A program made the translations under genes and the position numbers. Positions 42,633 through 51,677 of a stretch of 64,000 nt of DNA are shown here, in pieces. The DNA comes from an uncultured Bacteroidales bacterium (lineage in GTDB: Bacteria; Bacteroidota; Bacteroidia; Bacteroidales; P3). The DNA is taken from contig ONGA01000010.1 of assembly GCA_900317285.1 (NCBI GenBank), forward strand, positions 86,732 through 150,731, read 5' to 3'. Numbering within the stretch: the stretch's first letter is position 1; each line of letters opens with the position of its first letter. The notes beneath the pieces were generated by a model, which had not been told where the DNA came from, ran no database searches, and saw nothing but the letters and a program-made list of their open reading frames with translations.

Positions 42633-43913
42633 CTACCTTACTTTCAACCTCTGTCCCATCTTGATGCTGTCCTTGCGCAAGCCGTTCATGCTTTTCAGCT
42701 GATTGACCGTGAGTCCATAGCGCTTGGCGATATTGAAGAGCGTGTCACCTTTCTTCACCACATGGTAGCGTCCGCTGCCACTGCTGCTTTTAGCATTACT
42801 CTTGCCACTCTTGGCACGCTTGTGGGGCTCTATCTTCAGCGGTCGGCGGCTCAGGCTGTCTGCCGAATAGCGGTAGATGGAGTCCTGGTTGGCGATGAAC
42901 GTCGGCACAAGCGAGGTGGGGAGTGCCAAGTGGTAATGCCCCGACGATGCCGGGATGACGTCGGCACGGTATTGGGGGTTGAGGGTCCGCAGTTCGGCAC
43001 TGTCAACGCCGGTAAACTGCTCCACATAGTGGAACAACACATCCGACGAGAGGTCGATGGTGTCCGAACGCAGGGGGAGGTTCAGTTTTTCGGGACGCAG
43101 ACCGTGTTCGGGGTAGTATTTCATCACATAGGTGACGGCGATGAAGGCCGGCACATATCCGCGGGTCTCGCGCGGCAGGAAGGGGTAAATCTTCCAGAAA
43201 TTGCGCTCACCGCCGGAACGGGCGATGGCTTTGTTGATGTTGCCGGGACCGCAGTTATAGGCGGCGATGGCAAGTTCCCAGTCATGGAACACCCTGTAGA
43301 GGTCGGCAAGGAAGCGCGCGGCAGCCTGACTCGACTTGTAAGGGTCGCGGCGCTCATCAACGACCGAGTTCACCTCCAGCCCGTAGAGTTTGCCGGTGTT
43401 GTACATGAACTGCCACAGACCGGCGGCACCCACCCTCGACGTCGCCATCGGGTTCAGGGCCGACTCCACTATGGTCAGGTATTTCAGCTCCTCGGGCACC
43501 CCGTAGCGGTCCAATGCCTCCACGAAAATGGGAAAATACTGCTCTTTCTGCAGCAGCGTCAGCGACAGGCGGCGCGACATGACACGCAGGTAGAAGCGGA
43601 TATGTGCACGCACCTCACTGTTGTAGGTCATCGGGACAACGGTGTGCAGCGAGCGTAGCCGTGCGGCAAGCACCGAATCGGGTATGGCGTCGAATTCTTC
43701 CACATTGAATTCCCCGCCGCGGGCATGCCGGCTACGGGGATAACGTTTGAGATAGAAGCTGTTGAGCAGACTGTCGTACGAAGAGGTATAGCGCTGCGCC
43801 ATCACCCCAGCATCGCTGGTTGCGGCGCCCGTGTTGCCCGTCTGCCCCTGCACCGCGGTGGCGCCTCCGGCAAGCAGCATAAGCAACAGGATATAGCAAT
43901 TCTTAAACTTCAT
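42633..43913 (-). CDS. mltD: Lytic murein transglycosylase D with LysM
   Basis: The 426-residue exported protein has a signal peptide, a family 1 SLT domain (about 130-260) with the catalytic Glu in LTIVESALNP, GAAGLWQFM and IAAYNCGPGNINKAI, and one C-terminal LysM domain (about 380-425, YHVVKKGDTLFNIAKRYG). It cleaves MurNAc-GlcNAc bonds to give 1,6-anhydro ends. It is the first gene of the MltD-DivIC-NlpC unit. The gap of 120 bp to queA shows no TAnnTTTG box that I can support. Confidence 0.93.
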   Translation of the reverse strand: MKFKNCYILLLMLLAGGATAVQGQTGNTGAATSDAGVMAQRYTSSYDSLLNSFYLKRYPRSRHARGGEFNVEEFDAIPDSVLAARLRSLHTVVPMTYNSEVRAHIRFYLRVMSRRLSLTLLQKEQYFPIFVEALDRYGVPEELKYLTIVESALNPMATSRVGAAGLWQFMYNTGKLYGLEVNSVVDERRDPYKSSQAAARFLADLYRVFHDWELAIAAYNCGPGNINKAIARSGGERNFWKIYPFLPRETRGYVPAFIAVTYVMKYYPEHGLRPEKLNLPLRSDTIDLSSDVLFHYVEQFTGVDSAELRTLNPQYRADVIPASSGHYHLALPTSLVPTFIANQDSIYRYSADSLSRRPLKIEPHKRAKSGKSNAKSSSGSGRYHVVKKGDTLFNIAKRYGLTVNQLKSMNGLRKDSIKMGQRLKVR

Positions 43914-44033
43914 ACACTTCGTAACGCGTTTTTAAAACTATTATTATTCCGCATGCCAAATTTTTTTTTTCATACACATATACCAATTTAAAAAAAAATA
44001 CGTTATACCTCTGTTTTTTTAGAAAATAAGAAG

Positions 44034-45089
44034 ATGAAATTATCCCAGTTCCGATTCAACCTGCCAAAAGAACTCATAGCTGAAAAACCCCCGCGCAACC
44101 GCGACGAGGCACGCCTGCTCGTCCTCCACCGTGACTCCGGTCAGGTGGAACACCGCATTTTCAAAGACTTCATCGACTATGTCGAAAAGGACGATGTCGT
44201 CGTCGCCAACAACACCAAGGTCTTCCCCGCCCTCCTCGACGGCGAGAAGGAAAAAACCGGTGCACGCATCCAGGTGTTCCTCCTCCGCGAACTCAACGAG
44301 GACATGCGCCTCTGGGACGTCATTGTCGACCCCGCCCGCAAGATCCGCATCGGCAACAAGCTCTACTTCGGCACCAACGACGCCCTCGTAGCCGAAGTGG
44401 TCGACAACACCACCTCCCGCGGCCGCACCATCCGCTTCCTCTTCGACGGCTCTCACGAGGAGTTCATCTCCATCATCAAGAGCATGGGCCGCACCCCTCT
44501 GCCCGACGAACTCCGCAAGCTGCGCGACATCGAGAAGTCCGACACCGAGAACTACCAGACCATCTACGCCAAAAACGAAGGCTCGGTGGCAGCGCCCATC
44601 GCCGGTCTCCACTTCAGCCGCGAACTCCTCAAGCGTCTCGAAATCAAGGATGTCAAGTGGGTCGAGCTCACCCTCCATGCCGGCATGGGCGAATTCAAGA
44701 GCATCGATGTCGAGGACCTCTCCAAGCACCGCATGGACGCCGAGGAGATGCACCTCTCCGCCGAAACCTGCGCCGCCATCCAGCAGGCCAAGGACAACGG
44801 CCACCGCATCTGCTGCGTCGGCACCACCTCCATGCGCGCCCTCGAGAGCGCCGTCACCATCCCCGGACACCTCTTCCCCTACGACGGATGGACCAACAAA
44901 TTCATCTTCCCGCCCTACCAGTTCACCATCGCCGACATGATGGTCACCAACTTCCACCACCCCATGTCCTCACAGTTCATCATGGCGTCAGCCTTCGCCG
45001 GTCCCGAGCTCCTCATGCAGACCTACCAGACCGCCATCAAGGAGAAATACCGCTTCTCCACCTACGGCGACGCAATGCTCATCATCTGA
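44034..45089 (+). CDS. queA: tRNA preQ1(34) S-adenosylmethionine ribosyltransferase-isomerase
   Basis: QueA adds the ribosyl part of SAM to preQ1 in tRNA, forming epoxyqueuosine. It has 351 residues, normal for the family. Conserved parts are [23 protein letters not shown], the central [21 protein letters not shown] and the VTNFHHP-like C-terminal motif. It is followed 2 bp later by rarA. Confidence 0.96.
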   Translation: MKLSQFRFNLPKELIAEKPPRNRDEARLLVLHRDSGQVEHRIFKDFIDYVEKDDVVVANNTKVFPALLDGEKEKTGARIQVFLLRELNEDMRLWDVIVDPARKIRIGNKLYFGTNDALVAEVVDNTTSRGRTIRFLFDGSHEEFISIIKSMGRTPLPDELRKLRDIEKSDTENYQTIYAKNEGSVAAPIAGLHFSRELLKRLEIKDVKWVELTLHAGMGEFKSIDVEDLSKHRMDAEEMHLSAETCAAIQQAKDNGHRICCVGTTSMRALESAVTIPGHLFPYDGWTNKFIFPPYQFTIADMMVTNFHHPMSSQFIMASAFAGPELLMQTYQTAIKEKYRFSTYGDAMLII

Positions 45090-45091
45090 TA

Positions 45092-46381
45092 ATGACGCCG
45101 TTAGCGGAGATACTAAGGCCCCAAAGCCTCGACGAATACATCGGACAGCAGCACCTTGTCGGACAGGGTGCTGTTCTTCGCACATTGATTGACAGCGGCA
45201 ACATCCCCAGCATGATTTTCTGGGGTCCCCCGGGCATCGGCAAGACCACCCTGGCAATGATCATCTCCAACACCCTCCACCGCCCCTTCCACACACTCTC
45301 CGCCATCAGCAGCGGCGTCAAGGAGGTGCGCGAAGTGATTAACGCCGCACAGGAGGAAGAAGGCGCCATACTCTTCATCGACGAAATCCACCGCTTCAAC
45401 AAGGCCCAGCAGGACTCCCTGCTCGGCGCCGTCGAGCGCGGCACCATCACCCTCATCGGCGCCACCACCGAGAACCCCTCCTTCGAGGTCATCTCCGCCC
45501 TGCTCTCCCGTTGCCAGGTCTACGTCCTCAAGGAATTCGGCGAAGACGACATGCGCCAGCTCATAGCCACGGCAGTGAAGCACTACGCCTCACAGGGCAT
45601 CGCCGTCGAAATCAGCGAAGACGAAGCCCTCATGCGCATCTCCGGCGGCGATGCCAGGAAACTGCTCAATGCCATCGAGTTGGTAGTAAATCGGAACATT
45701 CAGACTATTCAGAACACTCCGAATACTCCGATTATTCTGAATAATTCCACTGTCACCACCGTCATCCAGCAAAACCTCGCCTTCTACGACAAACAGGGCG
45801 AGATGCACTACGACATCATCTCCGCCTTCATCAAATCCATGCGCGGCTCCGACCCCAACGGCGCCGTCTACTGGCTCGCCCGCATGATCGCCGGCGGCGA
45901 AGACCCGCTCTTCATCGCCCGACGCATGCTCATCTTCGCCTCCGAAGACATCGGCAACGCCAACCCCAACGCACTCCTCCTTGCCAACGCCACCTTCGAG
46001 GCCGTCAGCAAGATAGGCTACCCCGAATGCCGCATCAACCTCTCCCAGTGCGCCGTCTACCTCGCCTGCTCCGCCAAGAGCAACGCCACCTACATGGCAC
46101 TCAACAACGCCGAACAGGCAGTGCGCCAATGGGGCGACCTCCCCGTGCCGCTGCACCTCCGCAACGCCCCCACCAAGCTCATGAAACAGATGGGCTACCA
46201 CGACGGCTACAAATACGCCCACGACTACGCCGGCAACACCGCCCTTGGCGGCTTCGCCGAGCAGGAATACCTGCCCCAGGGCCTCGAAGGGACCAAATTC
46301 TACGAGCCCGGCAACACACCGCGCGAGAACGACACCCGCAACGCACTCCGCTCACGCTGGCAATCCAAATACAACTATTAA
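45092..46381 (+). CDS. rarA: Replication-associated recombination ATPase RarA (MgsA)
   Basis: The 429-residue AAA+ clamp-loader-like ATPase acts at stalled forks. Walker A WGPPGIGKTTLA (about 45-56), Walker B ILFIDEIHRF (about 94-103), sensor 1 IGATTENPS, and the C-terminal tetramer domain (YLPQGLEG) are present. Residues about 202-218 (NIQTIQNTPNTPIILN) come from the 9-bp array at 45693-45747 and break the usual sequence between the AAA lid (SGGDARKLLNAIEL) and the C-terminal domain. The start at 45092 follows the queA stop. Confidence 0.94.
   Translation: MTPLAEILRPQSLDEYIGQQHLVGQGAVLRTLIDSGNIPSMIFWGPPGIGKTTLAMIISNTLHRPFHTLSAISSGVKEVREVINAAQEEEGAILFIDEIHRFNKAQQDSLLGAVERGTITLIGATTENPSFEVISALLSRCQVYVLKEFGEDDMRQLIATAVKHYASQGIAVEISEDEALMRISGGDARKLLNAIELVVNRNIQTIQNTPNTPIILNNSTVTTVIQQNLAFYDKQGEMHYDIISAFIKSMRGSDPNGAVYWLARMIAGGEDPLFIARRMLIFASEDIGNANPNALLLANATFEAVSKIGYPECRINLSQCAVYLACSAKSNATYMALNNAEQAVRQWGDLPVPLHLRNAPTKLMKQMGYHDGYKYAHDYAGNTALGGFAEQEYLPQGLEGTKFYEPGNTPRENDTRNALRSRWQSKYNY
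45693..45747. repeat. 9-bp array inside rarA
   Basis: Units GGAACATTC, AGACTATTC, AGAACACTC, CGAATACTC, CGATTATTC and a final TGAATAATTC encode an Asn/Thr/Ile/Pro-rich loop. The unit type matches the array at 7985-8030 between arcC and argF. Confidence 0.7.
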
Positions 46382-46407
46382 AACCCTCTCCCCCGTCCCC
46401 CTGTTGT

Positions 46408-46647
46408 CATAGGTAATGCCAAGGTACGACATAGGAGCGACATACTATCATCCATAGACCTACCATAGAGTTACCATAGAGGTACCATAGACCTAGCATA
46501 GAGTTAGCGTCCATAGTTTTCTGTAAATTAAAGCCATGTATTGTTTTGAAAATCAGTGCCGTTTATATTTATCTATCTGATAATCAGCACATATTTCAAT
46601 TTTCATAGGGCTTCTTCATCCCGTTTTGCACTTGCAAAGGTACGAAG
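46408..46647. repeat. Dispersed 240-bp element, copy 3
   Basis: It has the same structure as copies 1 and 2: nine 11-bp units (46408-46507), then the conserved part with CTGATAATCAG and TTTTGCACTTGCAAAG. It fills the gap 46382-46762 after rarA together with the promoter cassette for the DHH-FKBP gene. Like copy 1 it is followed by a TTTAACTACT array and a TATTTTTG box. Confidence 0.9.
46635..46642 (-). promoter_or_regulatory. Promoter-like box in element copy 3
   Basis: TACCTTTG on the minus strand fits TAnnTTTG. A transcript from it would cross the element and run antisense into the rarA 3' end. Confidence 0.35.
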
Positions 46648-46668
46648 TTTTTTCCGAATGATTTTCCC

Positions 46669-46708
46669 TTTAACTACTTTTAACTACCCTTAACGTCATT
46701 AACTACTT
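46669..46708 (+). repeat. 10-bp phased TTTAACTACT array before the DHH-FKBP gene
   Basis: Units TTTAACTACT, TTTAACTACC, CTTAACGTCA, TTAACTACTT. The first two are identical to those upstream of priA (1621-1640). Confidence 0.5.
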
Positions 46709-46728
46709 TTTTTACGAGAAAAAAATCG

Positions 46729-46736
46729 TATTTTTG
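46729..46736 (+). promoter_or_regulatory. Promoter -7 box for the DHH-FKBP to pyrI gene run
   Basis: TATTTTTG followed by CA, as in the priA promoter. It puts the transcript start near 46743 and excludes the TTG at 46745 as a useful start, favouring ATG 46763 or 46781. Confidence 0.65.
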
Positions 46737-46762
46737 CATTCGGTTTGCAGCCCCTGCAGGTT

Positions 46763-48328
46763 ATGCAATCCATTGATTATATGAATATTGAAGCGGTACA
46801 TACAATTCGTTTGGTTGACGGATGGAGTCCCGAGCGCCTGCGCGCCCTGTTGAATGGGTCGCGGAAGGTGGTGTTGGTGGCTCACACCAATGCCGACGGC
46901 GACGCCGTGGGTTCGGTGACGGGTATGTATGCGCTGCTGAGGGAAGCGTTAGGTCGCGAGGTCACGTTGACGCCGATGCTTCCGGACGGTTGCCCCGAGG
47001 ATTTGGCGTGGCTGCCGAACACAAGTTATATCCTGAACGGCCAGAAGGAACCCGAGCGTTGCCGCGAGGCTATTGCGGAGGCTGACGTTGTGATGGGTAT
47101 GGACCTGAACGGATTCGACCGCACGGGTGTGCTGGCGGAGTGGTTGTGGGGCAGCGCTGCGAAGAAGGTGCTGCTGGACCACCACATCGGTCCCGACCGC
47201 GAGCGGTTCGACCTAGTGGTGTCCGACCCCGACATTTCGTCGACGTGCGAACTGGTGTATTGGACGATGCTTGCCACCTACGGCAAGGATGTTTTCACGC
47301 CCGAGGCGGCGACGAGCCTTTTCACGGGCCTGTGCACCGACACGGGCACCTTTGCCTACAGCAACCGTCAGGCGAGCCTGTATCTGGCGGCGGCGGAGTT
47401 GTCGCAGATGGGCATCGACCCGATGGATATCAACCGTAAGATCAAGAATGTGTTCACCCCCAACCGCCTGAAGTTTTTCGGCCACGCGATGAGCGAACTG
47501 CTGACGGTGTACGACCGCGAGGGTGTGGCGCTGATGGTGATAAGGCGTGAGGATATGGAGCGCTACGGGGTGGAGAGCCACGAGTTGACGGGGTTGGTGA
47601 ACGAGGTGATGAAGCTGCGCGACACCGACTGTGCCATTCTGGTGCGCGAGGAGGAGGGTAAGGTGAGGTTGTCGCTGCGCTCGAAGTGCCACACGGATGT
47701 GAACCGCCTGGCGGGCGAACTTTTCGGTGGCGGCGGTCACGAGAGGGCTGCCGGTGCCACGTCGATGCTGAGCCTGAAAGAGACGGTGGAGGTGGTGAAG
47801 CGCAAGCTGCGCCTGCTGACGCTGGTGCTGCCGTTGGCGCTGACGCTGGCTTCGTGCCACGATGTGCCAGTGGTGGATGTGGCGAAGCCGAAGGGCGACA
47901 CGCTGAAGGAGAATATGATGAATGCCAACCGCTATATTGCCCACAGCGAGGAGACTCAGATTGATTCCTACGTGCAACGGCGTGGCTGGACGATGGAGAA
48001 GCTCTCAGGCGGGGTGCGTGTGATGGAGACGGAGCGGAAGTCCGGCGGAAAGGCAATAAACTACGAAGACACAGTCACAATGCGCTACAGTGTGGAAGCC
48101 ATCAACGGCACTCCTGTCTACAGTGATGTGGAGGAGACCATTGTGGCGGGACGCATGCAGCCGAATGCGGGACTGGATGCAGCGTTGCGGACCCTGAAGG
48201 AGGGCAGCAAGGCCCGGGTGATTGTCCCCTCGCACCAGGCTTACGGTGTGGCGGGTGACGGCAACAGGGTGAAGAGCCGCATGATTCTGGTCTACAACCT
48301 GGAAGTGGAGAGGGTGATTAAAAACTAA
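46763..48328 (+). CDS. DHH phosphoesterase (NrnA-like) fused in frame to an FKBP lipoprotein
   Basis: Single frame of 521 codons. The first 345 or so are a complete DHH/DHHA1 phosphoesterase: TNADGDAVGS, VLLDHHIG, GLCTDTGTF and the DHHA1 motif FGGGGHERAAG. NrnA enzymes degrade nanoRNA or pAp in the cytoplasm. With no stop, the frame then enters a lipoprotein signal (KRKLRLLTLVLPLALTLASC; Cys coded near 47855) and a GldI-like FKBP domain (about 400-520). Cytoplasmic and exported halves cannot easily work as one chain. Internal starts ATG 47765, GTG 47792 or GTG 47795 would give a free lipoprotein. It may be two in-frame overlapping genes or a true fusion. The first start is ATG 46763 or 46781. 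Confidence 0.85.
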   Translation: MQSIDYMNIEAVHTIRLVDGWSPERLRALLNGSRKVVLVAHTNADGDAVGSVTGMYALLREALGREVTLTPMLPDGCPEDLAWLPNTSYILNGQKEPERCREAIAEADVVMGMDLNGFDRTGVLAEWLWGSAAKKVLLDHHIGPDRERFDLVVSDPDISSTCELVYWTMLATYGKDVFTPEAATSLFTGLCTDTGTFAYSNRQASLYLAAAELSQMGIDPMDINRKIKNVFTPNRLKFFGHAMSELLTVYDREGVALMVIRREDMERYGVESHELTGLVNEVMKLRDTDCAILVREEEGKVRLSLRSKCHTDVNRLAGELFGGGGHERAAGATSMLSLKETVEVVKRKLRLLTLVLPLALTLASCHDVPVVDVAKPKGDTLKENMMNANRYIAHSEETQIDSYVQRRGWTMEKLSGGVRVMETERKSGGKAINYEDTVTMRYSVEAINGTPVYSDVEETIVAGRMQPNAGLDAALRTLKEGSKARVIVPSHQAYGVAGDGNRVKSRMILVYNLEVERVIKN

Positions 48329-48378
48329 AAAGGAAGAACCAAGAAGTAATTAATAAAGTAATAATATTTAATAACAAA

Positions 48379-49293
48379 ATGAAAAAAGGTTTCAAGATGG
48401 TCGCCCTTGCGGCCGCAACGACAATGCTTTTCGCCTGCAACGGAGGCGAGATGGCCGGTTTCAAAACCACCGACAACGGTTTGTATTACAAGTTCGAGAA
48501 GCAGAACAAGGACGGTCAGCAGGTGCAGGAGGGTGATGTGCTGGTGGGTGAGATGACTGTGCGCTTCGACACGATGGAACTTTTCTCCACCAAGGGTGAG
48601 GCCACGCGCATCGCGCAGGCTGCTCCCAGCTTCAACGGTGGCCTCTACGAGGGTCTCATCATGATGCATGTGGGCGATATCGCCACCTTCGCCATCGAGG
48701 CCGACTCGCTTGCCAAGTATGTGCAGCCGAACCAGATGCCCCAGGGTTACGAGCCCGGCAAGGGAATGAAGATTTTCTACGAGATCAACCTGCAGGACAT
48801 TGTGACCAAGGAAGACCTCGCCGCCGAGCAGGCTAATTTCATGCAGGAAGTGCAGAAGCGTCAGGCCGAGGAGCCTGAGGAGATTGCCGCCTATGTGAAG
48901 GAGAACGGCATCACCGCCAAACCCAATGCCGACGGTGTGTATATCATCGTGAAGAAGAAAGGCACGGGTGCAAAGGTCGCCACCGGCAAAGAAGTCTCTG
49001 TGAACTACACCGGCCGCCTGCTCGACGGCACGATGTTCGACACCAGCGTCGAGGGCGATGCCCGCAGCGGCGAGATTTACAACAAGGACCGCAAGTATGA
49101 GCCCATGACTTATGTCGTGGGACGCGACCGCCTGATTCCCGGCTGGGAGCAGGGTGTGATGGGTCAGCCCGCCGGTACCGTTCTTCAGCTTGTGATTCCC
49201 TCAGCCCAGGCCTACGGTCCCCGTGGTGCAGGCAACATGATCCCCCCCTACTCTCCCCTTGTGTTCGACATCGAGATTGTCAGCGTAAAATAA
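48379..49293 (+). CDS. FKBP-type isomerase lipoprotein with two FKBP-like domains
   Basis: The 304-residue lipoprotein has lipobox LFAC (Cys about 20). A first, degenerate FKBP-like domain spans about 30-140, with GLYEGLIMMHVGD. A complete C-terminal domain (about 185-304) shows VNYTGRLLDGTMFDTS, LIPGWEQGVMG and AYGPRGAGNMIPPYSPLVFDIEI. It lies behind the DHH-FKBP frame and 11 bp before adk. It acts in envelope protein folding. Confidence 0.9.
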   Translation: MKKGFKMVALAAATTMLFACNGGEMAGFKTTDNGLYYKFEKQNKDGQQVQEGDVLVGEMTVRFDTMELFSTKGEATRIAQAAPSFNGGLYEGLIMMHVGDIATFAIEADSLAKYVQPNQMPQGYEPGKGMKIFYEINLQDIVTKEDLAAEQANFMQEVQKRQAEEPEEIAAYVKENGITAKPNADGVYIIVKKKGTGAKVATGKEVSVNYTGRLLDGTMFDTSVEGDARSGEIYNKDRKYEPMTYVVGRDRLIPGWEQGVMGQPAGTVLQLVIPSAQAYGPRGAGNMIPPYSPLVFDIEIVSVK

Positions 49294-49304
49294 AGTAGAC
49301 AGAG

Positions 49305-49862
49305 ATGAAGAATATTGTGATTTTCGGTGCTCCCGGTGCCGGCAAGGGCACGCAGAGCGATTTCATCGTGGAGCATTACGGCCTGACACATGTTTCGACG
49401 GGCGACCTGCTGCGCAAGGAGATAGCCGACGAGACGGAGCTGGGCAAGCGCATCAAGGGCATCATGGATGCCGGACAGCTGGTGAGCGACGACATCGTGA
49501 TTGAAATGATGGACAAGGCTATCGCCGCCGACACGAAGGGTATGCTCTTCGACGGCTTCCCCCGCACAGTGGCTCAGGCCGAGGTGCTGGACAAGCTGCT
49601 TGCCAAGCACGGTCGCGAGCTGACCTGCATGGTGCAGCTCGAGGTGCCGAAGGAGGAGTTGGTGCGCCGCCTGCTGGAGCGCGCCACGATTCAGGGTCGC
49701 GCCGACGACAACGAGGTGACCATCAACAACCGTCTGAACGAGTACAACAGCAAGACGAAACCCGTGGCCGATTATTACGCCAAGCAGGGTAAGCAGCGCG
49801 TGGTGGACGGTTTGGGTTCCATCGAGGACATCGCCGCCCGTATCCGTCAGGCCATCGGTTAA
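49305..49862 (+). CDS. adk: Adenylate kinase
   Basis: The enzyme balances ATP, ADP and AMP. At 185 residues it is the short-lid form: P-loop GAPGAGKGTQ (about 8-17), HVSTGDLLR, the AMP-site DGFPRT (about 85-90) and a short lid with RATIQGRADD in place of the zinc lid. It is followed by obg, a common Bacteroidetes order, across a 100-bp gap with a telomere-like hairpin. Confidence 0.97.
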   Translation: MKNIVIFGAPGAGKGTQSDFIVEHYGLTHVSTGDLLRKEIADETELGKRIKGIMDAGQLVSDDIVIEMMDKAIAADTKGMLFDGFPRTVAQAEVLDKLLAKHGRELTCMVQLEVPKEELVRRLLERATIQGRADDNEVTINNRLNEYNSKTKPVADYYAKQGKQRVVDGLGSIEDIAARIRQAIG

Positions 49863-49869
49863 ACAATAA

Positions 49870-49954
49870 GGTTTAAGGTTTATGGTTTACGGGGCATGGG
49901 AACGCAACACTTTCGAATCCTAAGCCTCAAACCTTAAACCCTAAACCTTAAACC
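49870..49954. repeat. Inverted 7-bp GGTTTAA / CCTTAAA arrays between adk and obg
   Basis: Left units GGTTTAA, GGTTTAT, GGTTTAC face right units CCTCAAA, CCTTAAA, CCCTAAA, CCTTAAA. The arms 49870-49889 and 49935-49954 pair at 19 of 20 positions, with a 45-base loop. No T-run follows. It is probably an intercistronic RNA hairpin; the right arm ends 8 bp before the obg ATG. Confidence 0.75.
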
Positions 49955-49962
49955 ATGTATTT

Positions 49963-50958
49963 ATGACCAGCAACTTTGTAGACTACGTCAAGATATTGGT
50001 TCGCTCAGGCAAGGGCGGAGCTGGAAGCGCGCACCTGCTGCGGGTGAAGTACAACGCCAAAGCGGGTCCCGACGGTGGCGACGGCGGAAGGGGCGGTCAC
50101 GTGATTCTGCGTGGCACCACCCAGCGCTGGACGCTGCTGCACTTGAAGTACACCAAGCATGTCTTTGCCGAGGACGGCGAGCACGGCGGGGAGAATCTCT
50201 GCACAGGCCGCACAGGCAAGGACCAGGTGCTGGAAGTGCCGCTGGGATGCGTCTGCCGCGATGCCGAAACGGGCGAGGTGCTGGGCGAGGTGACCGAAGA
50301 GGGTCAGGAGCTGATCATTGCCAAAGGCGGACGCGGAGGTTTGGGAAACGACCATTTCAAGAGTGCCACGAACCAGACGCCGCGCTACGCACAGCCTGGC
50401 GAGCCTGCCGTCGAGCGGTGGGTGATCATCGAGCTGAAGGTGCTGGCCGACGTGGGCCTTGTAGGTTTCCCCAATGCCGGCAAAAGCACTTTCCTCAGCG
50501 TGGTCAGTGCCGCGAAGCCGGAGATTGCCAATTATCCCTTCACCACTCTGGTGCCCAACCTGGGGATGGTGCGCTACCGTGACGACCAGTCGTTCTGCAT
50601 TGCCGATATTCCCGGCATCATCGAAGGTGCCAGCGAAGGCAAAGGGCTGGGTCTGCGATTCCTCCGCCACATCGAGCGCAACTCGATACTTCTGTTTATG
50701 GTAAGCTGTGAGCAGCTTGAAATTTCAAAGGAATACCATGTGCTGCTTGAGGAGCTGAAGAAGTACAACCCCGAGTTGCTTGACAAGAAAAGGATTCTTG
50801 CCGTCACCAAGTGCGACATGATGGACGAAGAGATGCAGAAACAGTTGAAGCGCCACCTTCCCAAGGGTGTCGACAGCATTTTCATCAGTGCCGTCAGCGG
50901 ACAGAACATACAGCAGCTAAAGGATATGATTTTCAGCAAACTGACCGAGGATGATTGA
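49963..50958 (+). CDS. obg: GTPase Obg (CgtA)
   Basis: This is an essential ribosome-associated GTPase. It has 331 residues. The glycine-rich Obg domain (about 1-158) has [12 protein letters not shown] and [13 protein letters not shown]; the G domain has GFPNAGKST (about 167-175), [16 protein letters not shown] and TKCD. The C-terminal OCT domain of longer Obg proteins is absent, as in many Bacteroidetes. Its end overlaps the PAP2 gene by 8 bp. Confidence 0.97.
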   Translation: MTSNFVDYVKILVRSGKGGAGSAHLLRVKYNAKAGPDGGDGGRGGHVILRGTTQRWTLLHLKYTKHVFAEDGEHGGENLCTGRTGKDQVLEVPLGCVCRDAETGEVLGEVTEEGQELIIAKGGRGGLGNDHFKSATNQTPRYAQPGEPAVERWVIIELKVLADVGLVGFPNAGKSTFLSVVSAAKPEIANYPFTTLVPNLGMVRYRDDQSFCIADIPGIIEGASEGKGLGLRFLRHIERNSILLFMVSCEQLEISKEYHVLLEELKKYNPELLDKKRILAVTKCDMMDEEMQKQLKRHLPKGVDSIFISAVSGQNIQQLKDMIFSKLTEDD

Positions 50959-51547
50959 GACACTTAACAATTTCGACACCCAACTCTTTTATTTGGTCAA
51001 TCACCACCACTGCACGGTGATGGACTGGGTGATGTGGATCTTTTCCAGTCGCTGGAGTTGGCTGGTGGTCATTGTGGCGGCCTATTTGTTCACGGCCATC
51101 AAGCGTGAACCGCGCCGGTGGTGGCTGGTGCTGGCAGGTATCGCACTCTGTTTCCTGCTTGCCGACCAAGGGTCTGTGCAGCTGTTCAAGAACACCGTCT
51201 GCCGCCTCCGTCCTTGTCACGCCCTGTCCGATGTGCACATGTTCCGTGAAGGCTGCGGCGGGCAGTACGGGTTCATCTCGTCACATGCCGCCAACGCTTT
51301 TGCCATTGCCACATTCTTCTGGCTGCGCTACCGACGCTGGACGGGGTATTCCCGCGGGAAAGCCCTGATTGTTCCCGCATGCATGATTGCATGGGCCTGC
51401 CTTACGAGCTACAGCCGAGCCTACCTGGGCAAACATTACCCCGGCGACCTCATTTGCGGAGCACTTTTCGGCATCATCATGGGACTGCTGGTCAACCTGC
51501 TAATCAAGTGGATTGAAAAAAAATTGCAACGGCATGTAACAAAATGA
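50951..51547 (+). CDS. PAP2-family membrane phosphatase
   Basis: The 198-residue membrane protein has about five or six segments. The three phosphatase motifs are [10 protein letters not shown] (KxxxxxxRP), SSHAANAF (for PSGH) and [12 protein letters not shown]. Likely substrates are undecaprenyl diphosphate, phosphatidylglycerol phosphate or lipid A phosphates, which motif reading does not separate. Hairpins and a terminator follow. Confidence 0.88.
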   Translation: MIETLNNFDTQLFYLVNHHHCTVMDWVMWIFSSRWSWLVVIVAAYLFTAIKREPRRWWLVLAGIALCFLLADQGSVQLFKNTVCRLRPCHALSDVHMFREGCGGQYGFISSHAANAFAIATFFWLRYRRWTGYSRGKALIVPACMIAWACLTSYSRAYLGKHYPGDLICGALFGIIMGLLVNLLIKWIEKKLQRHVTK

Positions 51548-51581
51548 GCGCATTTTCGTTATATAAAACGTGCTTGCTTAA

Positions 51582-51598
51582 TTCTATCATTGATAGAA
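51582..51598. other. Short perfect hairpin after the PAP2 gene
   Basis: TTCTATC-ATT-GATAGAA, 35 bp after the PAP2 stop and just before the terminator. It may be part of the same 3' end or of a small untranslated RNA; no independent evidence. Confidence 0.35.
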
Positions 51599-51615
51599 GA
51601 AAAATGTGTTATTCG

Positions 51616-51653
51616 AGCGCCTTACCACATTCGGCTGGGCGCTTTTTCTTTTT
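51616..51653 (+). terminator. Intrinsic terminator before the CvpA gene
   Basis: AGCGCC and GGCGCT form a 6-bp GC-rich stem with a 16-base loop, followed by TTTTCTTTTT. It probably ends the transcript of the adk-obg-PAP2 group. I do not see a clear promoter for the CvpA gene downstream. Confidence 0.65.
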
Positions 51654-51677
51654 CGAAACGATTAAAGCCCCAACACG

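Noticed and set aside
46408-46507. CRISPR array
   Set aside because: The unit is 11 bp with no unique spacers, and no cas gene is near.
51582-51653. Separate small RNA gene
   Set aside because: Two hairpins with a T-rich end are present but no TAnnTTTG promoter precedes them; a transcript 3' end explains them.
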